Part shown: piece after piece, positions 1 to 6,730 of the stretch
Numbering within the stretch: the stretch's first letter is position 1
Layout: each line of letters opens with the position of its first letter
Origin: Mollicutes bacterium
GTDB taxonomy: Bacteria; Bacillota_I; Bacilli_A; Izemoplasmatales; Izemoplasmataceae
Reading direction: 5' to 3'
DNA length: 9,399 nucleotides
Assembly (NCBI GenBank): GCA_003551455.1
Contig: PUMR01000009.1
Coordinates: forward strand, 1-9,399
Translations under genes and position numbers: made by a program
The notes under the pieces: generated by a model
The model's database searches: none
What the model was told of the DNA's origin: nothing
What the model saw: the letters and a program-made list of their open reading frames with translations, nothing else

Positions 1-2
1 CG

Positions 3-2648
3 AAGACGCCCAAAGCGCCCAGCGGCGAAATAGTGGATATCCGTCCGACCTTTGACGGCGCCGAGATCGACTACATCGTCCACGACAACGACGAAACCAT
101 CATCGAAGACGGACTCCGGATTGTCATCGGCGACAAGACCTATCAACTCGCCGACCTGCAAGGCACCCTGGTGGTTGATGAATTTCTTGCCGGAGAAACG
201 CTGGAGGTTGGACTTTTTGCCACCTTCTATCGCGATGACGGCGAAGGGGAGAAAGAAGAGGAGTTGGATGCGGCGAGTTTCACCACCGCGCTGCCCGCGA
301 CGCCGACTGTCGAGTTTATCGATGTCGAGAGTGACGAAACCACGATCACTTTCGATTTCCTCATCGACGACCCCGACACGGTGGGTGAAATTACGGCTGT
401 CGAACTCTACAAGGACGGCGAACTCGTGGAATCCCTCGCCGACCTGGGAGAGAGAAGTTTCACCGGCCTACTTTCCGATACAGCCTACACTTTGAAGGTG
501 ACCTACGCTTATGATCTCACCGACGGTGCGGGAGAGCAGACCCTTGAAGTCACAGAAGAAGTCACAACGATTGCATACATGGAGCCGAGTTTCTCCTTGA
601 TAGGCGTATCAAGCAACAAACACACCATTTCCTTCGACTTCAACATAGACGATCCGGATGCCCGTGGTGAAGTCCATTCCGTCAGACTCTATCTGGACGG
701 AGAAATGGTCGAAGAACTGGATGATCTTGACACGAGGACCTTCACCGACCTCTATTCCAACGCCACCTACACCTTGCGTGCCGCCTACACCTATGACATG
801 AATGATGGAGAAGGGCTAAGATTCATCCAAGTGTCGAGCATGGTGACCACCGATAGCTATAGTCCACCCGAAGTCCAAGACATGGAAGTCCAGAGCGACG
901 AGACCTCCATCACTTTCCATCTGCCCGTTGATGACCCCGATGGCCTGGGCTGGATCGATGCGGCCGAACTCTATATCGACGATGTCCTCGTCGAAGAACT
1001 TGACGATCCCGATACCGGAACCTTCACGGGACTCCTTTCCGGCCAGACCTATCGTTTGCGAGTGGTTTTCAAATACGACTTGAACCAAGTTGAGGGAGAG
1101 CAGAGCATCGTGATCGAGGATACGGTGACAACCGCGACCTTCGAGGCTCCCGCCTTCTCCTTCGATGAGGTGACAAGCGATGAGACTTCCATCGATTTCG
1201 GCTTCGTTATCGATGATCCGGACAGCCGCGGTGAGATTGCTGCGATTGAGCTCTATCGGGATGATGTTTTGGTAGAATCTCTCGTCGATTTGGACGCGAG
1301 GAGTTTCACCGGCCTCCTTTCCGATACGACCCACACCTTGAAAGCCACCTATGAATACGACATGAATGACGGTGAGGGCGTGAGGACGATAGCGGTGGAA
1401 ACCGACATCAAGACCGTTGCATATCCCTCACCGGAAGTGGCATTCAAGAATGTGGTCGCTAATACCGTCTCCGTATCTTTCGATTTCGACATCCTCGACC
1501 CCGCCGGGGGCATGGAAATACAGGCTATAGAGATCTATAAGGACGGCGAACTCGTGGAATCCCTCGCCGACCTGGAAGAGAGGAGCTTCACCGGCCTCTA
1601 TTCCGATGCGACTTATGAGCTCCGCGTGGCCTACACGTATGATTTGAACGACGGCGAAGGCGAACAGACAGCCACAATCGAAAAGCAAGTGACAACCCTC
1701 GCGTTGACTCCGGGTTCCGCCGCCATCGAGACGGTTGACAAGTTCCTGGGTGGCTTCATTTTCGCCACCGATTTCGTGGATCCTGACGGAACGATCCAAA
1801 ACGACGAGGTGTTCTTCTCCTTGTACGAAGGGGATACGCTCGTGTTCGAAGAAACGCTTGTCGGTGCGGACAGCGTGACCACTGACGAGCTCTCTCCGGA
1901 CACGGAATACCGTGTCGTCCTTACCGCGATGGTCGACATGAACGATGGAGAAGGAGCACAGGATACTGTGCTTTCCGAGGAATACTTCACGACCGTGGAC
2001 GGACTGCCCGGAATCTCCTTCATCGATGTGTCCATCGAGAAAGAGAAGATAGAGACGGATGTGGCGATCGACGACATCTACGAGAACGTCGATGCCGATT
2101 CCTTGCAGCTCGTCCTCTACAACGCCGCGGGCAATCCGATAGGCACCCGGTCGCTCGAGGACGGCATGCACATAAAATTCCTCACTCTCTATTCCGGTTA
2201 CACCTATACCGTGAGAGTCTATGGTGATATCGACTTCGCCGACGGCGAAGGTGTGCAAGTGGCGGAGATGTTGTATGAGGAGACCTTCACCACCGAGCCT
2301 TACGAGTTCCCCGTTCCCGAATTCACGGATCTCGAGATCACCGACGACCAGATCAAGGTCACCCTGTCGGATATCGTCGATGTCGACGGAATCTACACAC
2401 AGGACGATATGCGTCTCGTGCTCTATGAGATCACCGACGAGGGGGACGTGTTCCTTGAAGAAATCGCGCTCGATTTCGAAGAGGGCATCGGCGGTGTGTA
2501 CACCTTCGATGAACTCCATGATGAAGGGAAGAACTACCGGATCACCATCGAAGCGAGTTATGATTTGAACGATTCGCATGGATTGCAAGAGGATGAGGTA
2601 CTCCGCTCCATGAGTTTCATGACCATCTACGACCCCAAAGAGGATTGA
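3..2648 (+). CDS. Tandem FN3-like repeat surface protein, 5'-truncated (C-terminal 882 residues)
   Basis: The reading frame is open to the left window edge. A GTG at 33 is possible, but in-frame codons continue upstream with no stop and belong to the first repeat module, so the true start lies outside. The protein is a chain of nine beta-sandwich modules of about 94-114 residues. They begin near nucleotides 9, 294, 579, 861, 1143, 1425, 1707, 2004 and 2304. A typical module carries an 'SDETSITF' strand, an 'IDDPD' acidic turn, 'ELYKDGELVESL', 'FTGLLSD', and then 'YDLNDGEGEQ' just before a 'VTT' end. This spacing fits fibronectin type III-like folds. The composition is very acidic and free of Cys. 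The C-terminus ends in 'YDPKED' with no LPXTG motif or membrane helix, so any anchor must be N-terminal, outside the window. I recall similar modules in surface proteins of Acholeplasma/Izemoplasma-type bacteria. An adhesive or structural extracellular role is inferred. A terminator follows directly. Confidence 0.85.
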   Translation, partial: KTPKAPSGEIVDIRPTFDGAEIDYIVHDNDETIIEDGLRIVIGDKTYQLADLQGTLVVDEFLAGETLEVGLFATFYRDDGEGEKEEELDAASFTTALPATPTVEFIDVESDETTITFDFLIDDPDTVGEITAVELYKDGELVESLADLGERSFTGLLSDTAYTLKVTYAYDLTDGAGEQTLEVTEEVTTIAYMEPSFSLIGVSSNKHTISFDFNIDDPDARGEVHSVRLYLDGEMVEELDDLDTRTFTDLYSNATYTLRAAYTYDMNDGEGLRFIQVSSMVTTDSYSPPEVQDMEVQSDETSITFHLPVDDPDGLGWIDAAELYIDDVLVEELDDPDTGTFTGLLSGQTYRLRVVFKYDLNQVEGEQSIVIEDTVTTATFEAPAFSFDEVTSDETSIDFGFVIDDPDSRGEIAAIELYRDDVLVESLVDLDARSFTGLLSDTTHTLKATYEYDMNDGEGVRTIAVETDIKTVAYPSPEVAFKNVVANTVSVSFDFDILDPAGGMEIQAIEIYKDGELVESLADLEERSFTGLYSDATYELRVAYTYDLNDGEGEQTATIEKQVTTLALTPGSAAIETVDKFLGGFIFATDFVDPDGTIQNDEVFFSLYEGDTLVFEETLVGADSVTTDELSPDTEYRVVLTAMVDMNDGEGAQDTVLSEEYFTTVDGLPGISFIDVSIEKEKIETDVAIDDIYENVDADSLQLVLYNAAGNPIGTRSLEDGMHIKFLTLYSGYTYTVRVYGDIDFADGEGVQVAEMLYEETFTTEPYEFPVPEFTDLEITDDQIKVTLSDIVDVDGIYTQDDMRLVLYEITDEGDVFLEEIALDFEEGIGGVYTFDELHDEGKNYRITIEASYDLNDSHGLQEDEVLRSMSFMTIYDPKED
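411..447 (+). repeat. 37-nt exact repeat, copy 1 (in module 2)
   Basis: This stretch is identical base for base to 1539-1575 in module 6. It encodes 'KDGELVESLADL' in both. Similarity continues with scattered third-position changes to about position 469, through the 'SFTGL' segment. The surrounding modules have diverged far more, so identity at synonymous sites points to a recent local exchange or duplication. Confidence 0.9.
1539..1575 (+). repeat. 37-nt exact repeat, copy 2 (in module 6)
   Basis: This is the second copy of the segment at 411-447, lying 1128 nt downstream in the same reading frame. That distance is four repeat units (3 x 282 nt plus the slightly variable module 2). Confidence 0.9.
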
Positions 2649-2657
2649 ACCGATATC

Positions 2658-2686
2658 GAGGCGCCCCGCAAGGCGCCTCTTTGTCT
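2658..2686 (+). terminator. Rho-independent terminator of the FN3-like repeat gene
   Basis: A perfect 8-bp GC-rich stem (GAGGCGCC at 2658-2665 with GGCGCCTC at 2672-2679) encloses a 6-nt loop. It is followed by TTTGTCT and begins 9 nt after the stop codon. The T tract is short, so some read-through into the protease gene is possible. No convincing promoter is visible in the 38 nt between this hairpin and the next ribosome binding site. Confidence 0.75.
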
Positions 2687-2724
2687 CGGACCCACAACCC
2701 ATCGCTCTTCTTGAAGAAAGGGGC

Positions 2725-3504
2725 ATGTCTGTGAAACTGTTCTGGCGATTTCTCATCGCGACTTTCTCTATCACGTTCTTTTTCCAGTTCTTGCTCGTGG
2801 TTCTCCTCACGACCACCGGCATGCGCGCAGGGGGTGGCCTCTATTGGACGCTTCTCGTTCTGGGGGGCAGCGCGCCGACCGTCGTCGCCGTCTATCTTGT
2901 GCTGCGTCATGACCGGGAAGGGGAGAGGAAGAACTTCTTCAAGAGTCTCGTCGCATTCAGAAAGAATCCCGGCTGGTTCGTTTTCGCCTTGTTCTTCCCT
3001 TTGGCCATCGGCGGTCTCTATCGGTTGGTCGAAGACGATGCCCAGGGTCTTTTCGATCTTTCCGCCTCCGACATCCTCATGTTCATCCCGGCGCTTTTCA
3101 TGGGCATCCTCCTCGGGGGACTGGAAGAGGTGGGCTGGCGCGGCCTGCTTTTCCGCGAACTCCAACACCAAGGCCCCCTCGTCGTGGTGGCGCTCCTCAT
3201 CGGGGGAATCTGGGGCCTTTGGCACCTACCGCTCTTTTTCATCGAAGGGATGGCCCATGTGGATTACGCATTTCTACCCTACTTCCTCGGCGCCTTGATG
3301 TATGGGGTGTTTCTCACCTACATCCTCGTCCGGACGAAGAGCATCGGCATGGCGGTCCTGTCCCACGCCGCGATCAACGCCGCGTCCGCCATCGGCATGT
3401 CGGTCGCTTTCCAAAATGACCTTTTCACCTATCTCTATCTGGCGCTTTTCATCCTGATCGGGAGTTTCTTGCTCATCCAGTATGAAAAAGAGGCGTCTCC
3501 CTGA
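2725..3504 (+). CDS. CPBP-family intramembrane glutamic metalloprotease (CAAX/Abi type)
   Basis: This is a polytopic membrane protein of 259 residues, a usual length for the family (PF02517). The three diagnostic motifs are all present. Motif 1 is 'EEVGWRG' at residues 134-140, with the Glu pair and Arg. Motif 2 is 'WGLWHLPLFF' at 163-172, with His167. Motif 3 is 'SHAAINA' at 213-219, with His214 and Asn218. Hydrophobic segments lie near 10-30, 40-60, 84-101, 117-133, 151-166, 183-202 and 234-251. Family members cleave prenylated or other membrane substrates, or act in bacteriocin self-immunity and signalling. Nothing here tells which substrate is used. The ATG at 2725 is preceded by AAAGGGG with very short spacing, and the N-terminus runs straight into the first membrane helix. 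A 10-bp hairpin spans the stop codon. Confidence 0.9.
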   Translation: MSVKLFWRFLIATFSITFFFQFLLVVLLTTTGMRAGGGLYWTLLVLGGSAPTVVAVYLVLRHDREGERKNFFKSLVAFRKNPGWFVFALFFPLAIGGLYRLVEDDAQGLFDLSASDILMFIPALFMGILLGGLEEVGWRGLLFRELQHQGPLVVVALLIGGIWGLWHLPLFFIEGMAHVDYAFLPYFLGALMYGVFLTYILVRTKSIGMAVLSHAAINAASAIGMSVAFQNDLFTYLYLALFILIGSFLLIQYEKEASP

Positions 3505-3534
3505 GCGTGGAGAGCCTCCCTTCCGGCCTTCCGG
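3490..3534 (+). terminator. Hairpin over the stop codon plus tandem 8-nt repeat; possible weak terminator
   Basis: GAGGC-g-TCTCC (3490-3500) pairs with GGAGAGCCTC (3509-3518), giving ten pairs with one bulged G and an 8-nt loop that contains the TGA stop. No T tract follows. Instead the 8-mer CCTTCCGG occurs twice back to back (3519-3534). The hairpin may mark or protect the 3' end of the protease mRNA. Intrinsic termination is doubtful without a U tract. Confidence 0.4.
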
Positions 3535-3569
3535 CTTACTGTTCCATCGCTTCTTTGAAAAATCCGGGC

Positions 3570-3595
3570 CCCGCCGACGGCGGGCATGTTATAAT
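3570..3595 (+). promoter_or_regulatory. Extended -10 promoter with abutting GC-rich dyad
   Basis: TGTTATAAT at 3587-3595 is a perfect extended -10 (TGn plus TATAAT). No good -35 hexamer lies 16-18 nt upstream. That zone is taken up by a dyad, CCCGCC-gac-GGCGGG (3570-3584). Transcription would start near 3602, leaving a leader of about 50 nt before the gene at 3653. The dyad could be an operator or part of upstream termination. Confidence 0.6.
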
Positions 3596-3652
3596 GGGAA
3601 TAACCATCCGGGGGGCGTCCCGGGGGTGTGAATAAGAAAAGGGGTATGTGGT

Positions 3653-4648
3653 ATGGCCGAGAACGCCATGAACAAGGACCATCGGACCATTATCGAGCTG
3701 GCCGAGAAGATCGACCGGGCAGGGGATCTGAAGGAAGAGATCAAAGACCTCGGTGTGAAACGGGAAAAATACAAGAATGTGAAGTTCGACTCGAAACACA
3801 AGTACTTCCCCTACGGGGCGATGCTTGGAGAAATCAAAGAAGAAGGGGAGAGACGGACATTCAAGAAAGTGCTCGTCCTCTTCCTCTACATGCTTTTGAT
3901 ATATGCGGCGCTTTTCGCCTTGCCGGCCGGGGCGGCGTTCGTGTTGGACTATCTCGACATCTTCGCCTATCGCCGTTTCCTTGACGAGGCGCTCTTCGCC
4001 GTCATCATCATCGCTGTATACGTCCTCGTGGTCGTAATCTTCCTTTTCACCTTCAAACGTTGCGCAAGGAAGTTGCGGGCGGGATTGGACAAGCGTAAAA
4101 AGAAACGGTTGTTGAAGCGGAGGAAAGAGAGACTGAGCAAGGCCCTGGACGATTCGCGGCGGATGATCAGGGAATACGAAGCGGCCTTCGCCGAGAAGAT
4201 CGAAGCGGCCGACAAACGGATCGAGGAAGCGCAAAAGGAGCTTGCCGCCCTCGAAGAGGAATTCGCCCAAAACGCGAAGGTGCCCTTGAAATTCATCCCC
4301 GAGATTCAGCGGGTGAAATCCTATTTCGATGAACGCCGGGCCGATACCATCAAGGAGGCCTTGAACCTTCTCGTCGCGGAAATGCGCGAAGAAGAGCATT
4401 TCACGGATCTGATGGAGATACTCAAACAACATCTTGCCACGCTCGAGACGCTCGAAGGGGAGTTTTCCACCGTCGAGAAATACCAAAAGACGCTCGCGGA
4501 CAAAACGCTGCAAGAGGAGCGCGAAAAACGCCGCGCAACGCAAAAGGGCGAACGCGAGAAAGAACTCGCCCGCGAGCGGCGTGAACGGAAGAAGACCAGG
4601 AAGGGAAAAAAACAAGAGCGAAAACGCATCAAGAAGATGTATTATTGA
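3653..4648 (+). CDS. Two-helix membrane protein with coiled coil and highly basic tail, function unknown
   Basis: I do not recognise this 331-residue protein. A charged N-terminal region (1-70) with helical heptad character is followed by two hydrophobic segments, about 72-98 and 111-134. Next come a Lys/Arg cluster (135-160), a long charged helix likely to form a coiled coil (160-206), and a segment with 'KSYFDERRADTIKEALNLL' (222-240). More helix follows (245-282), and the Arg/Lys-rich tail runs from about 288 to 331. Positive charges flanking both membrane segments suggest a hairpin with both ends in the cytoplasm. The RADTIKEALNL stretch reminds me of a short conserved motif in uncharacterised Bacillota proteins, which is unverified. 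The start is set by AAAAGGGG at 3637-3644, 8 nt from the ATG at 3653. The out-of-frame ATG at 3646 is too close to it. The gene appears monocistronic, between an extended -10 promoter and a strong terminator. A cytoplasmic scaffold or nucleic-acid-contacting role for the basic tail is speculation. Confidence 0.8.
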   Translation: MAENAMNKDHRTIIELAEKIDRAGDLKEEIKDLGVKREKYKNVKFDSKHKYFPYGAMLGEIKEEGERRTFKKVLVLFLYMLLIYAALFALPAGAAFVLDYLDIFAYRRFLDEALFAVIIIAVYVLVVVIFLFTFKRCARKLRAGLDKRKKKRLLKRRKERLSKALDDSRRMIREYEAAFAEKIEAADKRIEEAQKELAALEEEFAQNAKVPLKFIPEIQRVKSYFDERRADTIKEALNLLVAEMREEEHFTDLMEILKQHLATLETLEGEFSTVEKYQKTLADKTLQEEREKRRATQKGEREKELARERRERKKTRKGKKQERKRIKKMYY

Positions 4649-4669
4649 AGTCTTCCCCGACAAAAAGAA

Positions 4670-4699
4670 GGCGACCCGGTCCGGGTCGCCTATATTTTT
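4670..4699. terminator. Bidirectional intrinsic terminator between convergent genes
   Basis: GGCGACCCGG (4670-4679) and CCGGGTCGCC (4681-4690) are perfect inverted repeats around a single T, so at least 8 bp of stem with a 5-nt loop can form. On the plus strand TATATTTTT follows. Read on the minus strand, the stem is followed by CTTCTTTTTG (complement of 4660-4669). It can therefore end both the 3653 gene and the minus-strand lipoprotein gene whose stop is at 4709. Confidence 0.9.
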
Positions 4700-4708
4700 G
4701 CGCGAAGG

Positions 4709-5056
4709 TCATTCGGGAAGCACAGTCACGGTGACATCTCGGCTGACGAAATCATCGTATTCCATCACGTTCGTTGTGGCGGTGAGAGTGACGGTCACCG
4801 CCTCGTCAGCGGGGCGGTTGACGGTGCCATCGGGACTGATGACATCCGGGTTGTCCGATTCCCAGGTGATGATGTAGTCGTCATATTCACCGGGGAGGGC
4901 GACGGTTTCTGTGTCGATTTCGGAAGGAATGTCCTCGATGACGGCTTCCAGTGCGTTTTCCGCCCGGGTGAAGGGGTCTTCGTATTCAACGCCGTTGCAT
5001 GCGGCCAAGACCAGGAACAACACGATCATAGGGATGATGAGCGCGATTTTTTTCAT
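4709..5056 (-). CDS. Small lipoprotein with a single atrophied bacterial Ig-like domain
   Basis: This is a 115-residue exported lipoprotein. The signal peptide 'MKKIALIIPMIVLFLVLAAC' ends in a canonical L-A-A-C lipobox with Cys20 as the lipidated residue. The mature part of about 95 residues has a short helix-like linker (about 28-45). It is followed by a domain matching the atrophied bacterial Ig pattern (aBig type): 'YIITWESDNPDVISPDGTV' and 'RPADEAVTVTLTAT', ending 'RDVTVTVLPE'. In other proteins this domain is an accessory module of large secreted enzymes, so here it stands alone as a complete protein. Expression should be good, with AAGGAGGTG 7 nt before the ATG and a separate promoter upstream. 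It lies 100 nt downstream of the peptidase lipoprotein gene in the same direction and may also receive its read-through. Function unknown; surface or matrix binding is a guess. Confidence 0.88.
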   Translation of the reverse strand: MKKIALIIPMIVLFLVLAACNGVEYEDPFTRAENALEAVIEDIPSEIDTETVALPGEYDDYIITWESDNPDVISPDGTVNRPADEAVTVTLTATTNVMEYDDFVSRDVTVTVLPE

Positions 5057-5063
5057 CCTTTTT

Positions 5064-5072
5064 CACCTCCTT
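5064..5072 (-). promoter_or_regulatory. Near-perfect Shine-Dalgarno for the Ig lipoprotein
   Basis: On the minus strand this reads AAGGAGGTG, complementary to the 16S 3' end over nine bases, with a 7-nt spacer to the ATG at 5056. It is the strongest ribosome binding site in the window. Confidence 0.9.
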
Positions 5073-5104
5073 GAGCATCAGGTGGCTCGATTACCACCAA
5101 TATC

Positions 5105-5133
5105 ATTATACAATACCGCGTTTTCTCCTGCAA
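5105..5133 (-). promoter_or_regulatory. Promoter for the Ig lipoprotein
   Basis: On the minus strand, TATAAT (complement of 5105-5110) lies 17 nt from TTGCAG (complement of 5128-5133, 3 of 6 matches to TTGACA). The start would fall near 5098. The leader begins with a small hairpin (GGTGG/CCACC, 5081-5098) before the ribosome binding site. Confidence 0.6.
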
Positions 5134-5156
5134 TGCAACCCCCGAGGGTGAGAATC

Positions 5157-6725
5157 TCAGGAGCCGATCGCTTCCTTGATGACTTCGATATCGGTGAGAT
5201 GGTCCAAGGGGATCTCCACATCGACACTGACGCCTTTCTCGAGGGATGTCAATCCCGGGTCGGCCAAGAGGGAGGTGCTGCTCATGACGAGCACGGCGCC
5301 ACTCGGGACGATGAGGGATGTGATCGAAGCGGCGCCTCCGAGCGAGTCCTGGCCGATGAGGGTGGCCGCTCCCATCTCTTTGGCCGCGGAGAGCATCTTG
5401 TTGGCGGCGCTGTACGTGGCCGGGGAGGAAAGGAGGTAGAAATCGAAATCGAAGGCTTCGTTCTCACTCGTCAACCACGCCGATGCCGTGGATCCGTCTT
5501 TCGGGTTGAGGCGGTGTTGGGGGAGTTCGTCGTCACTCATGTAGGCGAGGGTGCGATACATCGTACCCATGACACCCCCGGTGTTGCAGGTGAGGTCGAC
5601 GACGACCCGGTCGACGCCCTCTTCGGCCTTCACTTCTTCAAGGAATCCCCGGAAGGCGTCGGGCGTGTCCTCGGTGAAACGCTTGAGGAGGATGACGGCG
5701 AAATCGTCGCCGGTATGGATCACGCCCTCTTCTTGTGCGCAGTGCGTCCGCAACACATTGTGGCGGGCGTTCATGAACGTGCGCGAGCGGGGGCCGAGAT
5801 AGCTGTATTCATGGCGGACTTCATGATTGTCGAGATAGATTCCGCTCATGAGGAACGACGTGTGGAGGTCGTCGAGGTCGTAAGCGATCCGGTTCAAGGC
5901 CTCGTAATGGGAGGCGTCCGGGCCTAGGAGCCCTTCTTCGCGGTTGAGGACGAGATCTTGGAAGGAATCGGTCTCATGCATATCCTTGAGTCCGTAGAAA
6001 TTGTCCAGGGCGAAATGGACGAAGTCGCGGGTGGCCTCTTTGATTTCGGTGGGCATCGAGCGGTTGTTGTAGGAGGTGTCGTTCAAGGTTTCCCGCAAGG
6101 AAGCGTCGTCGAGGAGCTGGTAGGTGTCGATGCCATAGAACGTGTCGCCGTTGAAATACACATCATACATCGGACCGCTGAAGAAGAGGTTCGCGAGGTG
6201 GAAGGGCATGAGGTGTCCTTCTTCGGTCTTCTCGAGAGAGAAGTTATAGCGTGAAAGGTCGAAAGTCCTTTCTTCCGGAGGCGTCTCTTCCGCCCGCACC
6301 ACTTCGAGCCCCTTGCCGAAATCGGTCTTGGTATCGGCGGCGAAGGCCCGGAAGAAATCGTAACGGTTGACAATCACGGAGTTGTTCACGAAATCGATCT
6401 CCATCCGCAGTTCGATGTCATCTTCATGATCGCCTTCATCGTCATCGACGGTGGTGTAGTGGATGAGAAGGATGTCATCGGTGTAGTCGAAATTGATCCT
6501 GTCGGTCTCGACAGCCCCTTCGAGCAACATGATGAAACTCTCGACATCCACATAGGGGAGGTTGTTATCGAGGGGGAAACGGATGTGGAGACTGCCGTCT
6601 TCGACCTCGTATTCTTCGGCGAGGTTCCGAAAAGGGACTTCCCGGTCCGATTCAACGTGTCTTCGACAAGCTGTGGTTAGCAATGCCATCAAGGCGATGA
6701 CGGCCACCACGAGGATTTTTTTCAC
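5157..6725 (-). CDS. S41-family peptidase-like lipoprotein
   Basis: This is an exported lipoprotein of 522 residues counted from the GTG at 6725. The frame also allows a GTG at 6734, but GGAAGGTGG lies 5 nt before the 6725 codon and overlaps the upstream one. Starting at 6725 gives 'MKKILVVAVIALMALLTTAC', with Cys20 as the probable lipid site (the lipobox is T-T-A-C, atypical at -3). Residues about 30-150 form an acidic N-terminal domain ('DNNLPYVDVESFIMLLEG') of unknown role. The C-terminal half has S41 features: 'YDLDDLHTSF' (residues 282-291, with a His in the place of the 'DgHt' motif), 'VVVDLTCNTGG' (374-384, like the DLRGNGGG strand) and 'SSPATYSAANKML' (433-445), whose Ser439 is the likely nucleophile. 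'LIGQDSLGGAAS' follows. No PDZ domain is evident, unlike CtpA-type enzymes. The substrate is unknown; cell-surface proteolysis is inferred. No strong terminator lies before the next gene. Confidence 0.85.
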   Translation of the reverse strand: MKKILVVAVIALMALLTTACRRHVESDREVPFRNLAEEYEVEDGSLHIRFPLDNNLPYVDVESFIMLLEGAVETDRINFDYTDDILLIHYTTVDDDEGDHEDDIELRMEIDFVNNSVIVNRYDFFRAFAADTKTDFGKGLEVVRAEETPPEERTFDLSRYNFSLEKTEEGHLMPFHLANLFFSGPMYDVYFNGDTFYGIDTYQLLDDASLRETLNDTSYNNRSMPTEIKEATRDFVHFALDNFYGLKDMHETDSFQDLVLNREEGLLGPDASHYEALNRIAYDLDDLHTSFLMSGIYLDNHEVRHEYSYLGPRSRTFMNARHNVLRTHCAQEEGVIHTGDDFAVILLKRFTEDTPDAFRGFLEEVKAEEGVDRVVVDLTCNTGGVMGTMYRTLAYMSDDELPQHRLNPKDGSTASAWLTSENEAFDFDFYLLSSPATYSAANKMLSAAKEMGAATLIGQDSLGGAASITSLIVPSGAVLVMSSTSLLADPGLTSLEKGVSVDVEIPLDHLTDIEVIKEAIGS

Positions 6726-6730
6726 GGCTA

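Larger units (their letters stand above)
9..2645 (+). repeat. Nine tandem FN3-like protein modules
   Basis: Approximate module bounds are 9-293 (its left edge is uncertain), 294-578, 579-860, 861-1142, 1143-1424, 1425-1706, 1707-2003, 2004-2303 and 2304-2645. Modules 2 to 6 are 94-95 residues each and clearly homologous to one another. Modules 7 and 8 are 99-100 residues and the last is 114. These three keep only the strand pattern and a variant of the 'D-x-N-D-G-x-G' loop (MVDMNDGEG, DIDFADGEG, YDLNDSHG). Module 4 has a degenerate loop (YDLNQVEG). The units were delimited by reading the translation. Confidence 0.8.

Noticed and set aside
1428..2822. Long minus-strand open frame (464 codons) opposite the FN3-like repeat gene, and a similar one at 816-1334
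   Set aside because: It is antisense to a clearly homologous repeat protein. It crosses the terminator hairpin, has no recognisable domain, and its openness follows from the GC-rich, GA-biased codon use of the sense strand.
2617..3225. Minus-strand frame of 202 codons opposite the CPBP protease
   Set aside because: The sense strand carries all three CPBP motifs. The antisense peptide is a low-complexity charged sequence.
3536..4663. Minus-strand open frame of 375 codons opposite the coiled-coil membrane gene
   Set aside because: The sense strand has a promoter, a well-spaced ribosome binding site and a terminator. The antisense product is Phe/Leu-rich because it reads Lys/Glu codons backwards.
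4911..5927. Plus-strand open frame of 338 codons opposite both lipoprotein genes
   Set aside because: It overlaps the N-terminal half of one convincing lipoprotein, their intergenic promoter and part of the peptidase. Its composition is that of reverse-read acidic protein, with no motif.
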